Assembly (NCBI RefSeq): GCF_002019765.1
Contig: NZ_KV917380.1
Coordinates: 1,195,057-1,259,056, forward strand
Source of the DNA: Shouchella oshimensis
GTDB lineage: Bacteria; Bacillota; Bacilli; Bacillales; Bacillaceae_D
DNA length: 64,000 nt
Direction: 5' to 3'
This document shows, one piece after another, positions 34,680 through 42,901 of the stretch. Under the pieces are notes generated by a model, which made no database searches, was not told the origin of the DNA, and saw only the letters and a list, made by a program, of their open reading frames with translations. Each line of letters opens with the position of its first letter. The first letter of the stretch is position 1. A program made the translations under genes and the position numbers.

Positions 34680-36026
34680 ATGGCACATATTCAATTTGAT
34701 TACAGTAAGGCACTTTCCTTTTTCGGAGAGCATGAGATGAAGCAATTGCAAGACCAAGTAACAACAGCACATCAAGCCCTTCACGAAAAAACAGGAGCAG
34801 GAAATGACTTTTTGGGATGGATTGACTTACCGGTCGATTATGATAAAGAGGAATTTGCACGTATACAAACAGCAGCAAAGAAAATTCGCCAAGATTCAGA
34901 TGTGCTCATTGTGGCAGGAATCGGCGGCTCATACTTAGGTGCACGAGCAGCAATTGAAGCATTAAACCATTCGTTTTTTAATGTGTTATCCAACGAACAA
35001 CGGAACGCACCACAAGTCATTTTTGTTGGTCAAAATATTAGTTCAACGTATATTCGCGACTTGTTCGACTTACTTGAAGGCAAGGATGTTTCCGTTAATG
35101 TTATTTCTAAATCAGGAACAACGACGGAGCCAGCCATTGCCTTTCGTATCTTCCGAGACTTCTTAGAAAAGAAATACGGAAAAGAAGAAGCGCGCACGCG
35201 TATTTATGCTACAACAGATAAAGAGAAAGGTGCGCTTAAGACGCTTGCAAATGAAGAAGGCTACGAGTCGTTTGTTATTCCAGACGATGTTGGCGGACGT
35301 TTCTCTGTTTTAACAGCAGTGGGTTTATTGCCTATTGCTGTAGCTGGTCTAGATATTGAGCAAATGATGAAAGGTGCTCAAGAAGCTAGAGATGCGTATG
35401 CGTCACCGACATTAGAAGAAAATGAAGCATATCAATACGCAGCCGTTCGTAATGTTCTTTACAATAAAGGCAAAACCATTGAGCTAATGGTGAACTATGA
35501 GCCCCAGCTTCACTTTGTTTCCGAATGGTGGAAGCAACTATTTGGCGAAAGTGAAGGCAAGGATCAAAAAGGAATTTATCCTGCATCAGTAGACTTCTCC
35601 ACAGATCTTCATTCAATGGGTCAATACGTACAAGATGGACGCAGAGACTTGTTTGAAACGGTTCTTCATGTGGAGCAAGTGGACAAGCATATTGAAATTG
35701 AAAAAGCAGATCAAGACTTGGATGGATTAAATTACCTTGCTGGAGAAACGATGGATTTTGTGAACAAGCAAGCGTTTAAAGGTACGATGCTCGCCCATAC
35801 AGATGGTGGAGTACCAAATCTAATTGTGTCCATTCCAAGACTAGATGAATATACGTTTGGTTACCTCGTGTATTTCTTTGAAAAGGCAGTTGCAGTGAGT
35901 GGATATTTGATGGGAGTTAATCCATTTGATCAACCAGGCGTAGAAGCATACAAGAAGAATATGTTTGCGTTACTTGGCAAACCAGGATTTGAAAAAGAAA
36001 AAGAAGAGCTTGAAAAGCGTCTTTAA
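34680..36026 (+). CDS. pgi: Glucose-6-phosphate isomerase
   Basis: 448-residue enzyme interconverting glucose 6-phosphate and fructose 6-phosphate. Blocks [50 protein letters not shown] and the catalytic glutamate region are all present. Start ATG 34680 with AAGGAGG nine bases upstream, inside the ddl terminator hairpin; the open frame to 34620 is not supported. Position corresponds to B. subtilis pgi (yugL). Confidence 0.96.
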   Translation: MAHIQFDYSKALSFFGEHEMKQLQDQVTTAHQALHEKTGAGNDFLGWIDLPVDYDKEEFARIQTAAKKIRQDSDVLIVAGIGGSYLGARAAIEALNHSFFNVLSNEQRNAPQVIFVGQNISSTYIRDLFDLLEGKDVSVNVISKSGTTTEPAIAFRIFRDFLEKKYGKEEARTRIYATTDKEKGALKTLANEEGYESFVIPDDVGGRFSVLTAVGLLPIAVAGLDIEQMMKGAQEARDAYASPTLEENEAYQYAAVRNVLYNKGKTIELMVNYEPQLHFVSEWWKQLFGESEGKDQKGIYPASVDFSTDLHSMGQYVQDGRRDLFETVLHVEQVDKHIEIEKADQDLDGLNYLAGETMDFVNKQAFKGTMLAHTDGGVPNLIVSIPRLDEYTFGYLVYFFEKAVAVSGYLMGVNPFDQPGVEAYKKNMFALLGKPGFEKEKEELEKRL

Positions 36027-36032
36027 AAGGTG

Positions 36033-36066
36033 AAGTACGGATGAATTGTCATCCGTACTTTTTTTA
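36033..36066 (+). terminator. Terminator of pgi
   Basis: 11-bp stem (AAGTACGGATG / CATCCGTACTT), 6-nt loop, T-run. Confidence 0.88.
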
Positions 36067-36123
36067 TGTATAAGTTCCACGTAGCCTCACACACTATCAA
36101 TAAAACGTTTAGGGGCGATAAGA

Positions 36124-36540
36124 ATGATTGAGCTTTCATCAAAAATTGAAGGAAAAGTCGTAAAGGCAAAAGAATTAGAGTCGCTACTAACTCCCCTTGG
36201 CTATGATCTAGGTGGAAATTGGGATTATGACCATGGTTATTATGATTACAAGCTTTCTGAAGAAGGCGGATATACGTTTTTACGACTCCCATTTACTGCT
36301 GTAGAAGGAGAAGTGGGATCAAGTGGTGCAGTCTTTAAATTAGGAAAACCTTATTTGTTAAATCATGTTTATCAAGATGGAAATACGGATGAAGGCATTG
36401 GTGGCTATGTACCTCCAGCGGTAGACGGGCTCATTAATCAATTCCAACGTCCTATTGATAAAGACGGAGAAGTGGATGAAAAGTACGTAAACACCGCAAA
36501 AAATTTACTGGAGGAAGTCGAGCAGACGTTTCACATCTAG
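36124..36540 (+). CDS. yugN: YugN-like protein
   Basis: 138-residue soluble protein of the YugN family. Blocks GNWDYDHGYYDYKL, YTFLRLPFTAVEGEVGSSGA and YVPPAVDGLINQFQRPID are recognisable and gene order next to pgi matches B. subtilis. No catalytic motif is apparent; function unknown. Start ATG 36124; TTTAGGGGCGATAAGA lies upstream. Confidence 0.8.
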   Translation: MIELSSKIEGKVVKAKELESLLTPLGYDLGGNWDYDHGYYDYKLSEEGGYTFLRLPFTAVEGEVGSSGAVFKLGKPYLLNHVYQDGNTDEGIGGYVPPAVDGLINQFQRPIDKDGEVDEKYVNTAKNLLEEVEQTFHI

Positions 36541-36601
36541 ATAGCTGTTGCAGTCCCTCTAGCTTCTTGCTAAAGTAAAATCAGAAGTTGGAGGGATTAT
36601 C

Positions 36602-36763
36602 ATGGTAGATGCTATCGTTCTTGCAATAGCAGTTTTTTTCGGTTGGATGATTTTGGATGTTGTAAAAACAAAGAAATTAACAGGAGAAGTCGTCATCCAA
36701 GCGGGATTTGTCGGCATAGTGGCAGGTATATTATGGTATGGAATCGGGGTATTGTTAGGGTAA
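36602..36763 (+). CDS. Hypothetical two-pass small membrane protein
   Basis: 53-residue protein read directly from the sequence. Two hydrophobic segments (AIVLAIAVFFGWMILDVV and VGIVAGILWYGIGVLLG) flank a short charged loop (KTKKLTGE). GGAGGG lies 6 nt before the ATG. Unrecognised; the good ribosome-binding site and clean two-helix layout argue that it is real. Confidence 0.55.
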   Translation: MVDAIVLAIAVFFGWMILDVVKTKKLTGEVVIQAGFVGIVAGILWYGIGVLLG

Positions 36764-36792
36764 TCTTTTTGTAGAAAAATGTATGAAACGTC

Positions 36793-36822
36793 TTGTCGTC
36801 TGAGTAACGCATATGCTATATT
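36793..36822 (+). promoter_or_regulatory. Probable promoter of tRNA-Ala
   Basis: TTGTCG (36793-36798), 18-bp spacer, TATATT (36817-36822). Confidence 0.4.
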
Positions 36823-36874
36823 ATGATAGTGCAATTGAATGTAGGCAATACATACTGTGATTTTATATGAATGA

Positions 36875-36947
36875 GGGGCCTTAGCTCAGCTGGGAGAGCG
36901 CTTCGCTGGCAGCGAAGAGGTCAGGGGTTCGAGCCCCCTAGGCTCCA
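36875..36947 (+). tRNA. tRNA-Ala (GGC anticodon)
   Basis: Full cloverleaf: acceptor GGGGCCT / AGGCTCC (one G-U pair), D-stem GCTC / GAGC, anticodon stem CTTCG / CGAAG with loop CTGGCAG (anticodon GGC), T-stem AGGGG / CCCCT with loop TTCGAGC, discriminator A. The 3' CCA is not encoded. It stands alone with its own promoter and terminator. Confidence 0.95.
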
Positions 36948-36951
36948 TATT

Positions 36952-36985
36952 AAAAAAGTACTTTCTATATAGAAAGTACTTTTTT
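36952..36985 (+). terminator. Terminator of tRNA-Ala
   Basis: Long near-perfect palindrome (AGTACTTTCT / AGAAAGTACT extended by A/T runs) ending in six T. Confidence 0.85.
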
Positions 36986-37027
36986 GTATGCACGTATGAT
37001 ATTCGTTCTGTTCTCTGCTATACTTAA

Positions 37028-37045
37028 ATTGATAAAAATAAACAT
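37028..37045 (+). promoter_or_regulatory. Operator box 1 (DeoR-type regulator)
   Basis: ATTGATAAAAATAAACAT, an 18-bp sequence repeated exactly at 37079-37096, upstream of the regulator gene's promoter. Probably bound by the adjacent DeoR-family protein. Confidence 0.5.
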
Positions 37046-37078
37046 TGTAGCGGCTTATCTGAAAATAAATCACATGAT

Positions 37079-37096
37079 ATTGATAAAAATAAACAT
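37079..37096 (+). promoter_or_regulatory. Operator box 2 (DeoR-type regulator)
   Basis: Exact second copy of the 18-bp box, 51 bp after the first and 7 bp before the -35. The 3' half (AAATAAACAT) recurs at 37151-37160, overlapping the regulator's start codon, giving a third partial box. Confidence 0.5.
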
Positions 37097-37103
37097 AATT
37101 ATG

Positions 37104-37132
37104 TTGACATATGTCGAAATATGTTTTAAATT
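37104..37132 (+). promoter_or_regulatory. Promoter of the D-threonate-type operon
   Basis: Perfect TTGACA (37104-37109), 17-bp spacer, TAAATT (37127-37132). A 10-bp palindrome GACATATGTC (37106-37115) overlaps the -35. Confidence 0.6.
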
Positions 37133-37158
37133 AACAATGAAAGGTGTTATAAATAAAC

Positions 37159-37920
37159 ATGAAAGCAAAAGAAAGAAAAGCATTTATAAAACAATTTGTT
37201 GATGAACAAGGAAAAGTAGAAATAGACGAGCTTGCAGAACAGCTTCAAGTGTCGCAAATGACGATTCGGAGAGATTTAACACAGTTAGAGGCGGAGAATC
37301 AAGTTATTCGTACACCTGGTGGAGCGGTACCTCAAAAAGCGTTAATTCGAGAAACACCATATGCCAGAAAAGAAGTAGAACAACTGCAAGCAAAAAGAAA
37401 AATAGCCCAAAAAGCAATTGCACTAATCGCACCAAACTCAACCATTCTTTTGGATTCAGGTACGACGACACTTGAAGTAGCGCGATTAATAAAAGACCGA
37501 GCGGATTTAACGGTGGTGACAAATGACATTAAGATTGCGGCTGAACTCGTTCATTCTTCCGTAACGTGCATTGTGACCGGTGGTGAAGTACAGGCTGATG
37601 TTGGTGCTCTTTACGGTAGTCAAGCACAAGCGTTAATCGAATCCATCCACGTTGATTTGTTCTTACTCGGTGCTCATGCGGTACATGCAGTGTCAGGCAT
37701 TATGGCACCGACGCTAGAAAAAGCAAGAATGAAGCAATTAATGATTGAAGCGGCACGAGAGACGTGGTTGCTTTGTGATTCAAGTAAGTTTGAACAGAAG
37801 TCATTTGCACATGTGAGTGAGCTTAATAAAGTAGAAGGCATTATTACAGATAAAGATCAGTCATTGAATGGGCTGGAGTACTATCATGAAACTGTCATTC
37901 AAGTTGACTTACTAGAGTAG
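37159..37920 (+). CDS. DeoR-family transcriptional regulator
   Basis: 253-residue sugar-metabolism repressor. The N-terminal helix-turn-helix is VEIDELAEQLQVSQMTIRRDLTQLE (residues about 19-43), followed by the GGAV block and a C-terminal effector domain with LLDSGTTTLEVARLI and LLGAHAVHAVSGI. Such proteins release DNA on binding a phosphorylated sugar intermediate. It is the first gene of the operon with the kinase, PdxA2 and permease, and it probably autoregulates through the boxes upstream. The inducer would logically be a phosphorylated pathway intermediate (inference). Confidence 0.88.
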   Translation: MKAKERKAFIKQFVDEQGKVEIDELAEQLQVSQMTIRRDLTQLEAENQVIRTPGGAVPQKALIRETPYARKEVEQLQAKRKIAQKAIALIAPNSTILLDSGTTTLEVARLIKDRADLTVVTNDIKIAAELVHSSVTCIVTGGEVQADVGALYGSQAQALIESIHVDLFLLGAHAVHAVSGIMAPTLEKARMKQLMIEAARETWLLCDSSKFEQKSFAHVSELNKVEGIITDKDQSLNGLEYYHETVIQVDLLE

Positions 37921-37940
37921 AAGAAAGGGGTTTGAGCGAG

Positions 37941-39239
37941 ATGAAGGTTGGCGTAATCGCAGATGATTTAACCGGGGCTAATGCATCTGGCGTCAAGCTA
38001 GTAAAGCAAGGTTTTCAAGCGACGACGATTGTTCATAGTGCAAGCTTGCCAGCTAATAGTTATTTTGATGCTGTGGTAATGGATACCGATAGTCGTTATA
38101 TTGATCAACCAATCGCAAAACAACGTGTGAGTCGAGCAATGAACGAGTTGCTAGCATGGGGAGCGGATATTTTTACGAAGCGAATTGATAGCACATTTCG
38201 TGGAAACATTGGTATCGAGATTGATGAAATGCTTGCATTAATGCCGAAAGATGCAATTAGTATCGTGATGCCGTCATTTCCGGAATCAGGTAGGACAATG
38301 GCAGGTGGGTATCTCTTATTAGACGGTGTGCCGTTGCAAGAAACCTATGTGTCAAAAGATCCAATTGCTCCCATTACCGAATCTTTTATACCAGATTTGC
38401 TTGCTGAACAAACGATACATCAAGTTGGTTTCGTACCTTTAAGTACAGTAATGAAAGCGGAATCAGACATTTGTAGCAGCTTACAATTGGAAATAGACAA
38501 AGGTAAACGAGTGATGGTTGTTGATGCGATGACGACCGAGCAGGTTGAAAAAGTGGCTAACGCATTGACGTTATTAAAAAGAACCATTCTTTGTGCAGAC
38601 CCGGGACCGTTAACGGCGAATTACGCGCGGGCAATGGTTCAAAAAGAACAGCAAAATGGCACAATTCTCGTTTCCGTAGGGAGCGCTACAAGTTTAACTG
38701 GAGAACAGTTGGCCTATTTAATCGACAAAACAGGATCAACACCTGTTTATGTTGATCCAGAAAAGCTTGCGAGTTACACCGAGACTTGGGATGAAGAAGT
38801 AGAACGCGCAACACATTCGGCTCTAGAGCAATCGAAGGTAGACCGAATTCTGATTGTAACAACTCACAAAAGCGGGCAAAAGCTTGTTCCTTTAAAAGAA
38901 AAGGCACTTGTAGAAGGAAAAAGTGCAGATGCCCTCGCTAAACGTATTACTGATGGGCTAGCAACAATTAGCCGAAAATTGCTTACTCAAGAGCAGATGT
39001 CATACGCAGGCTGCTTTACAAGTGGCGGAGATGTAACGGCTTCGGTTTGTGCTCTAGGACGCGCAAATGGGATTGCTTTGAAAGACGAAGTGATGCCGTT
39101 AGCTGCATATGGCACTTTTGATGGTGGCTATTTCGATGGATTGCCTGTCGTGACTAAAGGTGGATTAATTGGCGATAAAAAAGCCATTTATGAATGTGTA
39201 AAGTTTATTGATCAAGCAGCAACAAAAATAGGAGGATGA
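37941..39239 (+). CDS. dtnK: DUF1537 four-carbon acid sugar kinase (D-threonate kinase type)
   Basis: 432-residue kinase of the DUF1537 family, whose members phosphorylate D-threonate, D-erythronate or related acids. N-terminal substrate domain GVIADDLTGANASGVKLV and DTDSRY, with FTKRIDSTFRGNIG; C-terminal nucleotide domain with SVGSATSLTGEQL and FTSGGDVTASVC. Paired directly with a PdxA2-type dehydrogenase, which points to D-threonate rather than the other acids. Start ATG 37941 after AAAGGGG (10 nt); the TTG at 37932 is too close. Symbol given by family and context. Confidence 0.8.
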   Translation: MKVGVIADDLTGANASGVKLVKQGFQATTIVHSASLPANSYFDAVVMDTDSRYIDQPIAKQRVSRAMNELLAWGADIFTKRIDSTFRGNIGIEIDEMLALMPKDAISIVMPSFPESGRTMAGGYLLLDGVPLQETYVSKDPIAPITESFIPDLLAEQTIHQVGFVPLSTVMKAESDICSSLQLEIDKGKRVMVVDAMTTEQVEKVANALTLLKRTILCADPGPLTANYARAMVQKEQQNGTILVSVGSATSLTGEQLAYLIDKTGSTPVYVDPEKLASYTETWDEEVERATHSALEQSKVDRILIVTTHKSGQKLVPLKEKALVEGKSADALAKRITDGLATISRKLLTQEQMSYAGCFTSGGDVTASVCALGRANGIALKDEVMPLAAYGTFDGGYFDGLPVVTKGGLIGDKKAIYECVKFIDQAATKIGG

Positions 39240-39243
39240 TGAG

Positions 39244-40236
39244 ATGAAACCAGTTATTGCCATTACAATGGGAGACCCAGCAGGAATTGGACCAGAGATT
39301 ACTCTTGGTTCTTTAAATAAAAAAGAGATTTATGATCTATGCACGCCAGTTGTTATAGGGAATGCTAGAGTCTTAGAAAACTTATTTTCGGTAAAAGAAG
39401 TTGATTTCACATTGAATAAGATTGAAAAGCCGAGTGAAGCAAAAGGCGAGTTCGGTACAGTGGATATTATTGACTTTCCTGACTTACCAGAATATGAGTT
39501 TGGTCAAGTGAATGCAGCGAATGGAGAGGCTGCTTTTCAATACATTAAGCATGCTGCTGAATTGTGCCAATCTAATGAAGCCCAAGCAATGGCAACAGCG
39601 CCTATTAACAAAGAATCGTTAAAAGCAGCAAATGTTCCTTACATTGGGCATACTGAAATGTTAGCTGGTATTGCGAACATTGATGACCCGTTAACGATGT
39701 TCGAAGTACGTAATATGCGAATCTTTTTCTTAACTCGTCACTTATCTTTGAAAGATGCAATTGGGCAAATGACAAAGGAACGCGTACACGATTATCTTGT
39801 TCGTTGTGATGCTGCGCTTCAGCAGTTAGGTGTTGAGAACCGAAAGTTTGCTGTAGCGGGATTGAACCCACATAGCGGAGAAAATGGTCTTTTCGGAACT
39901 GAAGAAATGGATGAGATTAAACCTGGAATTGAGCTTGCGAAAGAAAGCGGTATTGATGCGGTTGGTCCGGTACCGGCTGACTCTGTATTCTTCCAAGCCT
40001 TAAATGGACGTTATGATGCAGTTCTTTCTCTTTATCATGATCAAGGGCATATTGCAGCAAAAATGACAGACTTCCACCGTACAATCTCCATTACAAACGG
40101 TCTACCGTTCCTAAGAACATCGGTTGATCATGGAACAGCTTTTGATATTGCAGGACAAGGTATCGCAAGCTCAGTTTCTATGGAAGAATCCATTAAATTA
40201 GCTGCTAAATACGCACCACATTTTGTAGGGAAATAA
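39244..40236 (+). CDS. pdxA2: PdxA2-type 4-phospho-D-threonate 3-dehydrogenase
   Basis: 330-residue metal- and NAD-dependent oxidative decarboxylase of the PdxA family. MGDPAGIGPEI at the start, GHTEMLA, LNPHSGENGLFG and LYHDQGHIAAKM carry the metal and substrate ligands. PdxA2 proteins oxidise 4-phospho-D-threonate to dihydroxyacetone phosphate and CO2. Its place between a DUF1537 kinase and a GntP permease supports this catabolic role over pyridoxine synthesis. AGGAGGATGAG precedes the ATG, 4 bp after the kinase stop. Confidence 0.85.
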   Translation: MKPVIAITMGDPAGIGPEITLGSLNKKEIYDLCTPVVIGNARVLENLFSVKEVDFTLNKIEKPSEAKGEFGTVDIIDFPDLPEYEFGQVNAANGEAAFQYIKHAAELCQSNEAQAMATAPINKESLKAANVPYIGHTEMLAGIANIDDPLTMFEVRNMRIFFLTRHLSLKDAIGQMTKERVHDYLVRCDAALQQLGVENRKFAVAGLNPHSGENGLFGTEEMDEIKPGIELAKESGIDAVGPVPADSVFFQALNGRYDAVLSLYHDQGHIAAKMTDFHRTISITNGLPFLRTSVDHGTAFDIAGQGIASSVSMEESIKLAAKYAPHFVGK

Positions 40237-40251
40237 AGAAGAAGAGTAATC

Positions 40252-40276
40252 GTGAAGGGCTATAAAAGCCCTTCAC
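40252..40276 (+). other. Intra-operon hairpin between pdxA2 and the permease
   Basis: Perfect 10-bp stem (GTGAAGGGCT / AGCCCTTCAC) with a 5-nt loop and no T-run. It probably sets mRNA stability or partial attenuation ahead of the permease gene. Confidence 0.5.
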
Positions 40277-40324
40277 ATAGTTTAGGAACAATTAAAGCGC
40301 TTACGCGTATTGGAGGACAGAAAA

Positions 40325-41692
40325 ATGGACGTATCTGGTACACAAATGATACTAGGTCTTGTCATTGCAATTATCGTTTTAATCTTTTTAGTCGTAAAAA
40401 CAAAGGTTCACGTGTTTTTAGCACTAATTATTGCGGCATCGATCACTGGATTAGTTGGCGGCATGACACCAACTGCCGTTGTAGACGCCATCACACAAGG
40501 TTTTGGAAATACGCTAGGCTCCATCGCGATTGTCATCGGTTTCGGTGTTATGATGGGACGTATTTTAGAAGTTTCAGGAGCTGCTGAACGGTTAGCTTAT
40601 ACTGTCGTAAAGTGGCTAGGAAGACGAAAAGAAGAGTGGGCTATGGCTCTCACTGGCTATATTGTGTCTATCCCCATTTTTGTAGACTCGGCATTCATCA
40701 TTTTAAGTCCACTTGCGAAAGCGTTATCAAAGAAAACAGGGCGCTCTATCGTAACGCTTGCGGTTGCATTAGCAGGTGGTGCTGTTGTTATTCACAGTGC
40801 GGTTCCTCCGACACCTGGTCCATTAGGCGTAGCTGGAATCTTTGATATCGATATTGGCTGGATGATTATTACAGGTATGTTGTTTGGTATTCCGATCGTT
40901 ATTGCAATGGTACTTTATGCAAAATGGTTAGGGAAGCGCATTTACCAACTTCCAAGTGAAGATGGACTGGATTGGATTCGTCCTGAAAAAGAAGTAACAA
41001 TTGAAGAGTGGATTGAAGAAAAAGAAAACAAAGACTTACCGTCATTGTTACGATCTGCTTTACCGATTTTTGTACCGGTTTTCTTAATCTTTTTAAACAC
41101 GACGACTGCCGCAATGAACATAAGCGGCTTATGGATTGAATATGTTCAGTTCTTCGGCTCACCTATCATCGCAGTAGGAATTGGTGTTTTACTAGCCATT
41201 TATGGATTGTTTGGACACGTTCAGCGTTCGGAAGCTCTCGATCGTATGGAGGAAGGAATTAAGCAAGCAGGTATCGTATTACTTGTGACTGGAGCAGGTG
41301 GTGCATTAGGCTTCGTCCTTCGTTCAACGGGCGTTGGCGACCATATTGCAGAAATTGTCGTAAATACAGGAATTCCGGCGATTTTATTACCTTTCGTAGT
41401 GGCAACGCTCGTTCGCTTTATTCAAGGTAGTGGAACTGTTGCGATGATTACCGCTGCTTCCATAACAGCTCCTATTCTAGCAGGTATGGATGTAAACATG
41501 GTTCTAGCGGCCCAAGCGGCTGCGTTAGGCTCGCTGTTTTTCTCTTATTTTAATGATAGTCTATTCTGGGTTGTAAACCGAACAATTGGCATTAAGCAAG
41601 CAAAAGAACAAATTCTTGTCTGGTCTGTTCCAACAACAATCGCTTGGTTTGTTTCACTAATTATGCTTATCATTGCTGACTTCTTCTTTTAG
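40325..41692 (+). CDS. GntP-family permease (probable D-threonate/acid-sugar transporter)
   Basis: 455-residue polytopic membrane protein of the gluconate:H+ symporter family with about 12-14 hydrophobic segments. Family blocks GFGNTLGSIAIVIGFGVMMGRILEVSGAA, VHSAVPPTPGP-like HSAVPPTPGPLG and FIQGSGTVAMITAAS are present. It is last in the operon and should import the acid that DtnK phosphorylates (inferred from context). Start ATG 40325, 8 nt after GGAGG; the open frame from 40310 overlaps that site. Confidence 0.85.
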   Translation: MDVSGTQMILGLVIAIIVLIFLVVKTKVHVFLALIIAASITGLVGGMTPTAVVDAITQGFGNTLGSIAIVIGFGVMMGRILEVSGAAERLAYTVVKWLGRRKEEWAMALTGYIVSIPIFVDSAFIILSPLAKALSKKTGRSIVTLAVALAGGAVVIHSAVPPTPGPLGVAGIFDIDIGWMIITGMLFGIPIVIAMVLYAKWLGKRIYQLPSEDGLDWIRPEKEVTIEEWIEEKENKDLPSLLRSALPIFVPVFLIFLNTTTAAMNISGLWIEYVQFFGSPIIAVGIGVLLAIYGLFGHVQRSEALDRMEEGIKQAGIVLLVTGAGGALGFVLRSTGVGDHIAEIVVNTGIPAILLPFVVATLVRFIQGSGTVAMITAASITAPILAGMDVNMVLAAQAAALGSLFFSYFNDSLFWVVNRTIGIKQAKEQILVWSVPTTIAWFVSLIMLIIADFFF

Positions 41693-41696
41693 AAGG

Positions 41697-41732
41697 AAAA
41701 GCTCGCATTCTTTTATGAATGCGGGCTTTTTT
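41697..41732 (+). terminator. Terminator of the D-threonate-type operon
   Basis: Stem AAAAGCTCGCATTC / GAATGCGGGCTTTT (one G-T pair), 6-nt loop, T-run. Confidence 0.85.
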
Positions 41733-41737
41733 GTAGT

Positions 41738-41767
41738 TGAATAAATTCATTCAACTCTGGAATGATA
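41738..41767 (+). promoter_or_regulatory. Probable sigma-G promoter of the ger operon
   Basis: TGAATA (41738-41743) matches the sigma-F/G -35 consensus exactly; 17 bp later AATGATA (41761-41767) shares 4 of 7 positions with the -10 CATACTA. The -35 lies inside an 8-bp inverted repeat (AGTTGAAT / ATTCAACT, 41735-41756). Forespore expression is the rule for ger operons. Confidence 0.5.
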
Positions 41768-41797
41768 ACGGTACACGCCAAAAATGAGGTGAAAGAA

Positions 41798-42901
41798 TTG
41801 CGATCTGTTACGATGTTTCAGCTGTTCCCAGTCATATTGCTCTCAAGTGGATTAATGAATCACGTTATCATGATGCCCATTCTTTTGCAGTTTGGTGAAA
41901 AAGATTCGTGGGTAGGTGTACTCTTCTCAGCGATATTCTTATTAATTTGGGTACCGGTTATTGTTTTTATTAATAAACGAACAAAGCAAGAGCATATTGT
42001 CGACTTTGTGAGCGCTCGCTCTTCTAGTGTATACGCTCTTTTATTTAGATCTTGGTTATTTCTTTATTTAACCGTTTTTAGTTATGCAACCCTTTATTCA
42101 ACGATTAGTTGGACAACAAGTACATACTTACTGTTAACACCGAATCCTGTCTTAGCACTTCCTTACCTATTACTTTGTGGCATTGCTGCTTTTTATGGCA
42201 TTCGCACTATTGCATTTACAGCAGGGATCCTGCTACCGATTGTTGTTTCTTTTGGATTTTTAGTTGGGATCGGAAACATAAAAGAAAAAGATTATACACT
42301 CTTACTACCTGTTTTTGAAAATGGATATTGGGAAATGTTAGCAAGTGCTTTTTTAGCCACATGTGGTTTTGCTGAACTAATCTTTATACTGTTTATTCAA
42401 CATCACGCTCGTACGAAGTTAAAGAAATCTCATTTATATATAGTTGCTTTTTTATTGTTTGGGCTTGCACTAGGTCCACTGGTAGGAGCCATAACAATCT
42501 TTGGAATTGAAGAGGCACAGCGCATGAAGTACCCAGCCTTTTCGCAATGGAGAATATTAGAGTTAGGGAAATACTTAACAAGACTTGACTTTTTTTCGAT
42601 TTTTCAATGGTTAGCAGGTGCATTTACGAGACAAGCGATAGGCTTGTACGTAGCTGCAGACTTATTAGGAAAGTCATCTCCAAAGGCTCGATTTATTACC
42701 ATTATGACACTTTGTCTCTTATTGTGGTTAGCCTTATTTATTCCTTTAGATGAACCGATATTTTCTGTCTATCTCAGTCGATTTTATATGCCTTTCTCCC
42801 TCTTATTTACGTTTCTAACGCTGCTTTGGCTTTGGTTAGTCAGCTTGAAAAAAGTGAAAAAACCTAAGAAAAGGAGAAATCAAGATGGCGTATCCTTCTA
42901 A
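41798..42901 (+). CDS. Spore germination receptor B subunit (GerAB family)
   Basis: 367-residue membrane protein of the APC-like endospore germination permease family, the nutrient-binding subunit of Ger receptors in the spore inner membrane. About ten hydrophobic segments; a lysine-rich C-terminal tail. Start proposed at TTG 41798 (GAGGTGA five bases upstream), because the probable sigma-G promoter would begin transcription near 41775, after the open frame's ATG at 41762. The 3' end overlaps the A-subunit gene by 17 bp. Gene order B-A-C is unusual compared with gerA of B. subtilis (A-B-C). Confidence 0.85.
   Translation: MRSVTMFQLFPVILLSSGLMNHVIMMPILLQFGEKDSWVGVLFSAIFLLIWVPVIVFINKRTKQEHIVDFVSARSSSVYALLFRSWLFLYLTVFSYATLYSTISWTTSTYLLLTPNPVLALPYLLLCGIAAFYGIRTIAFTAGILLPIVVSFGFLVGIGNIKEKDYTLLLPVFENGYWEMLASAFLATCGFAELIFILFIQHHARTKLKKSHLYIVAFLLFGLALGPLVGAITIFGIEEAQRMKYPAFSQWRILELGKYLTRLDFFSIFQWLAGAFTRQAIGLYVAADLLGKSSPKARFITIMTLCLLLWLALFIPLDEPIFSVYLSRFYMPFSLLFTFLTLLWLWLVSLKKVKKPKKRRNQDGVSF

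Noticed and set aside
37904..37960. Separate transcription start for the D-threonate kinase
   Set aside because: The gap to the DeoR gene is only 20 bp and shows a ribosome-binding site but no promoter, so the genes form one operon.
40252..40845. Overlapping open frames in the start of the GntP gene
   Set aside because: They are in other frames of the clear 455-residue permease and have no domain pattern or ribosome-binding site.
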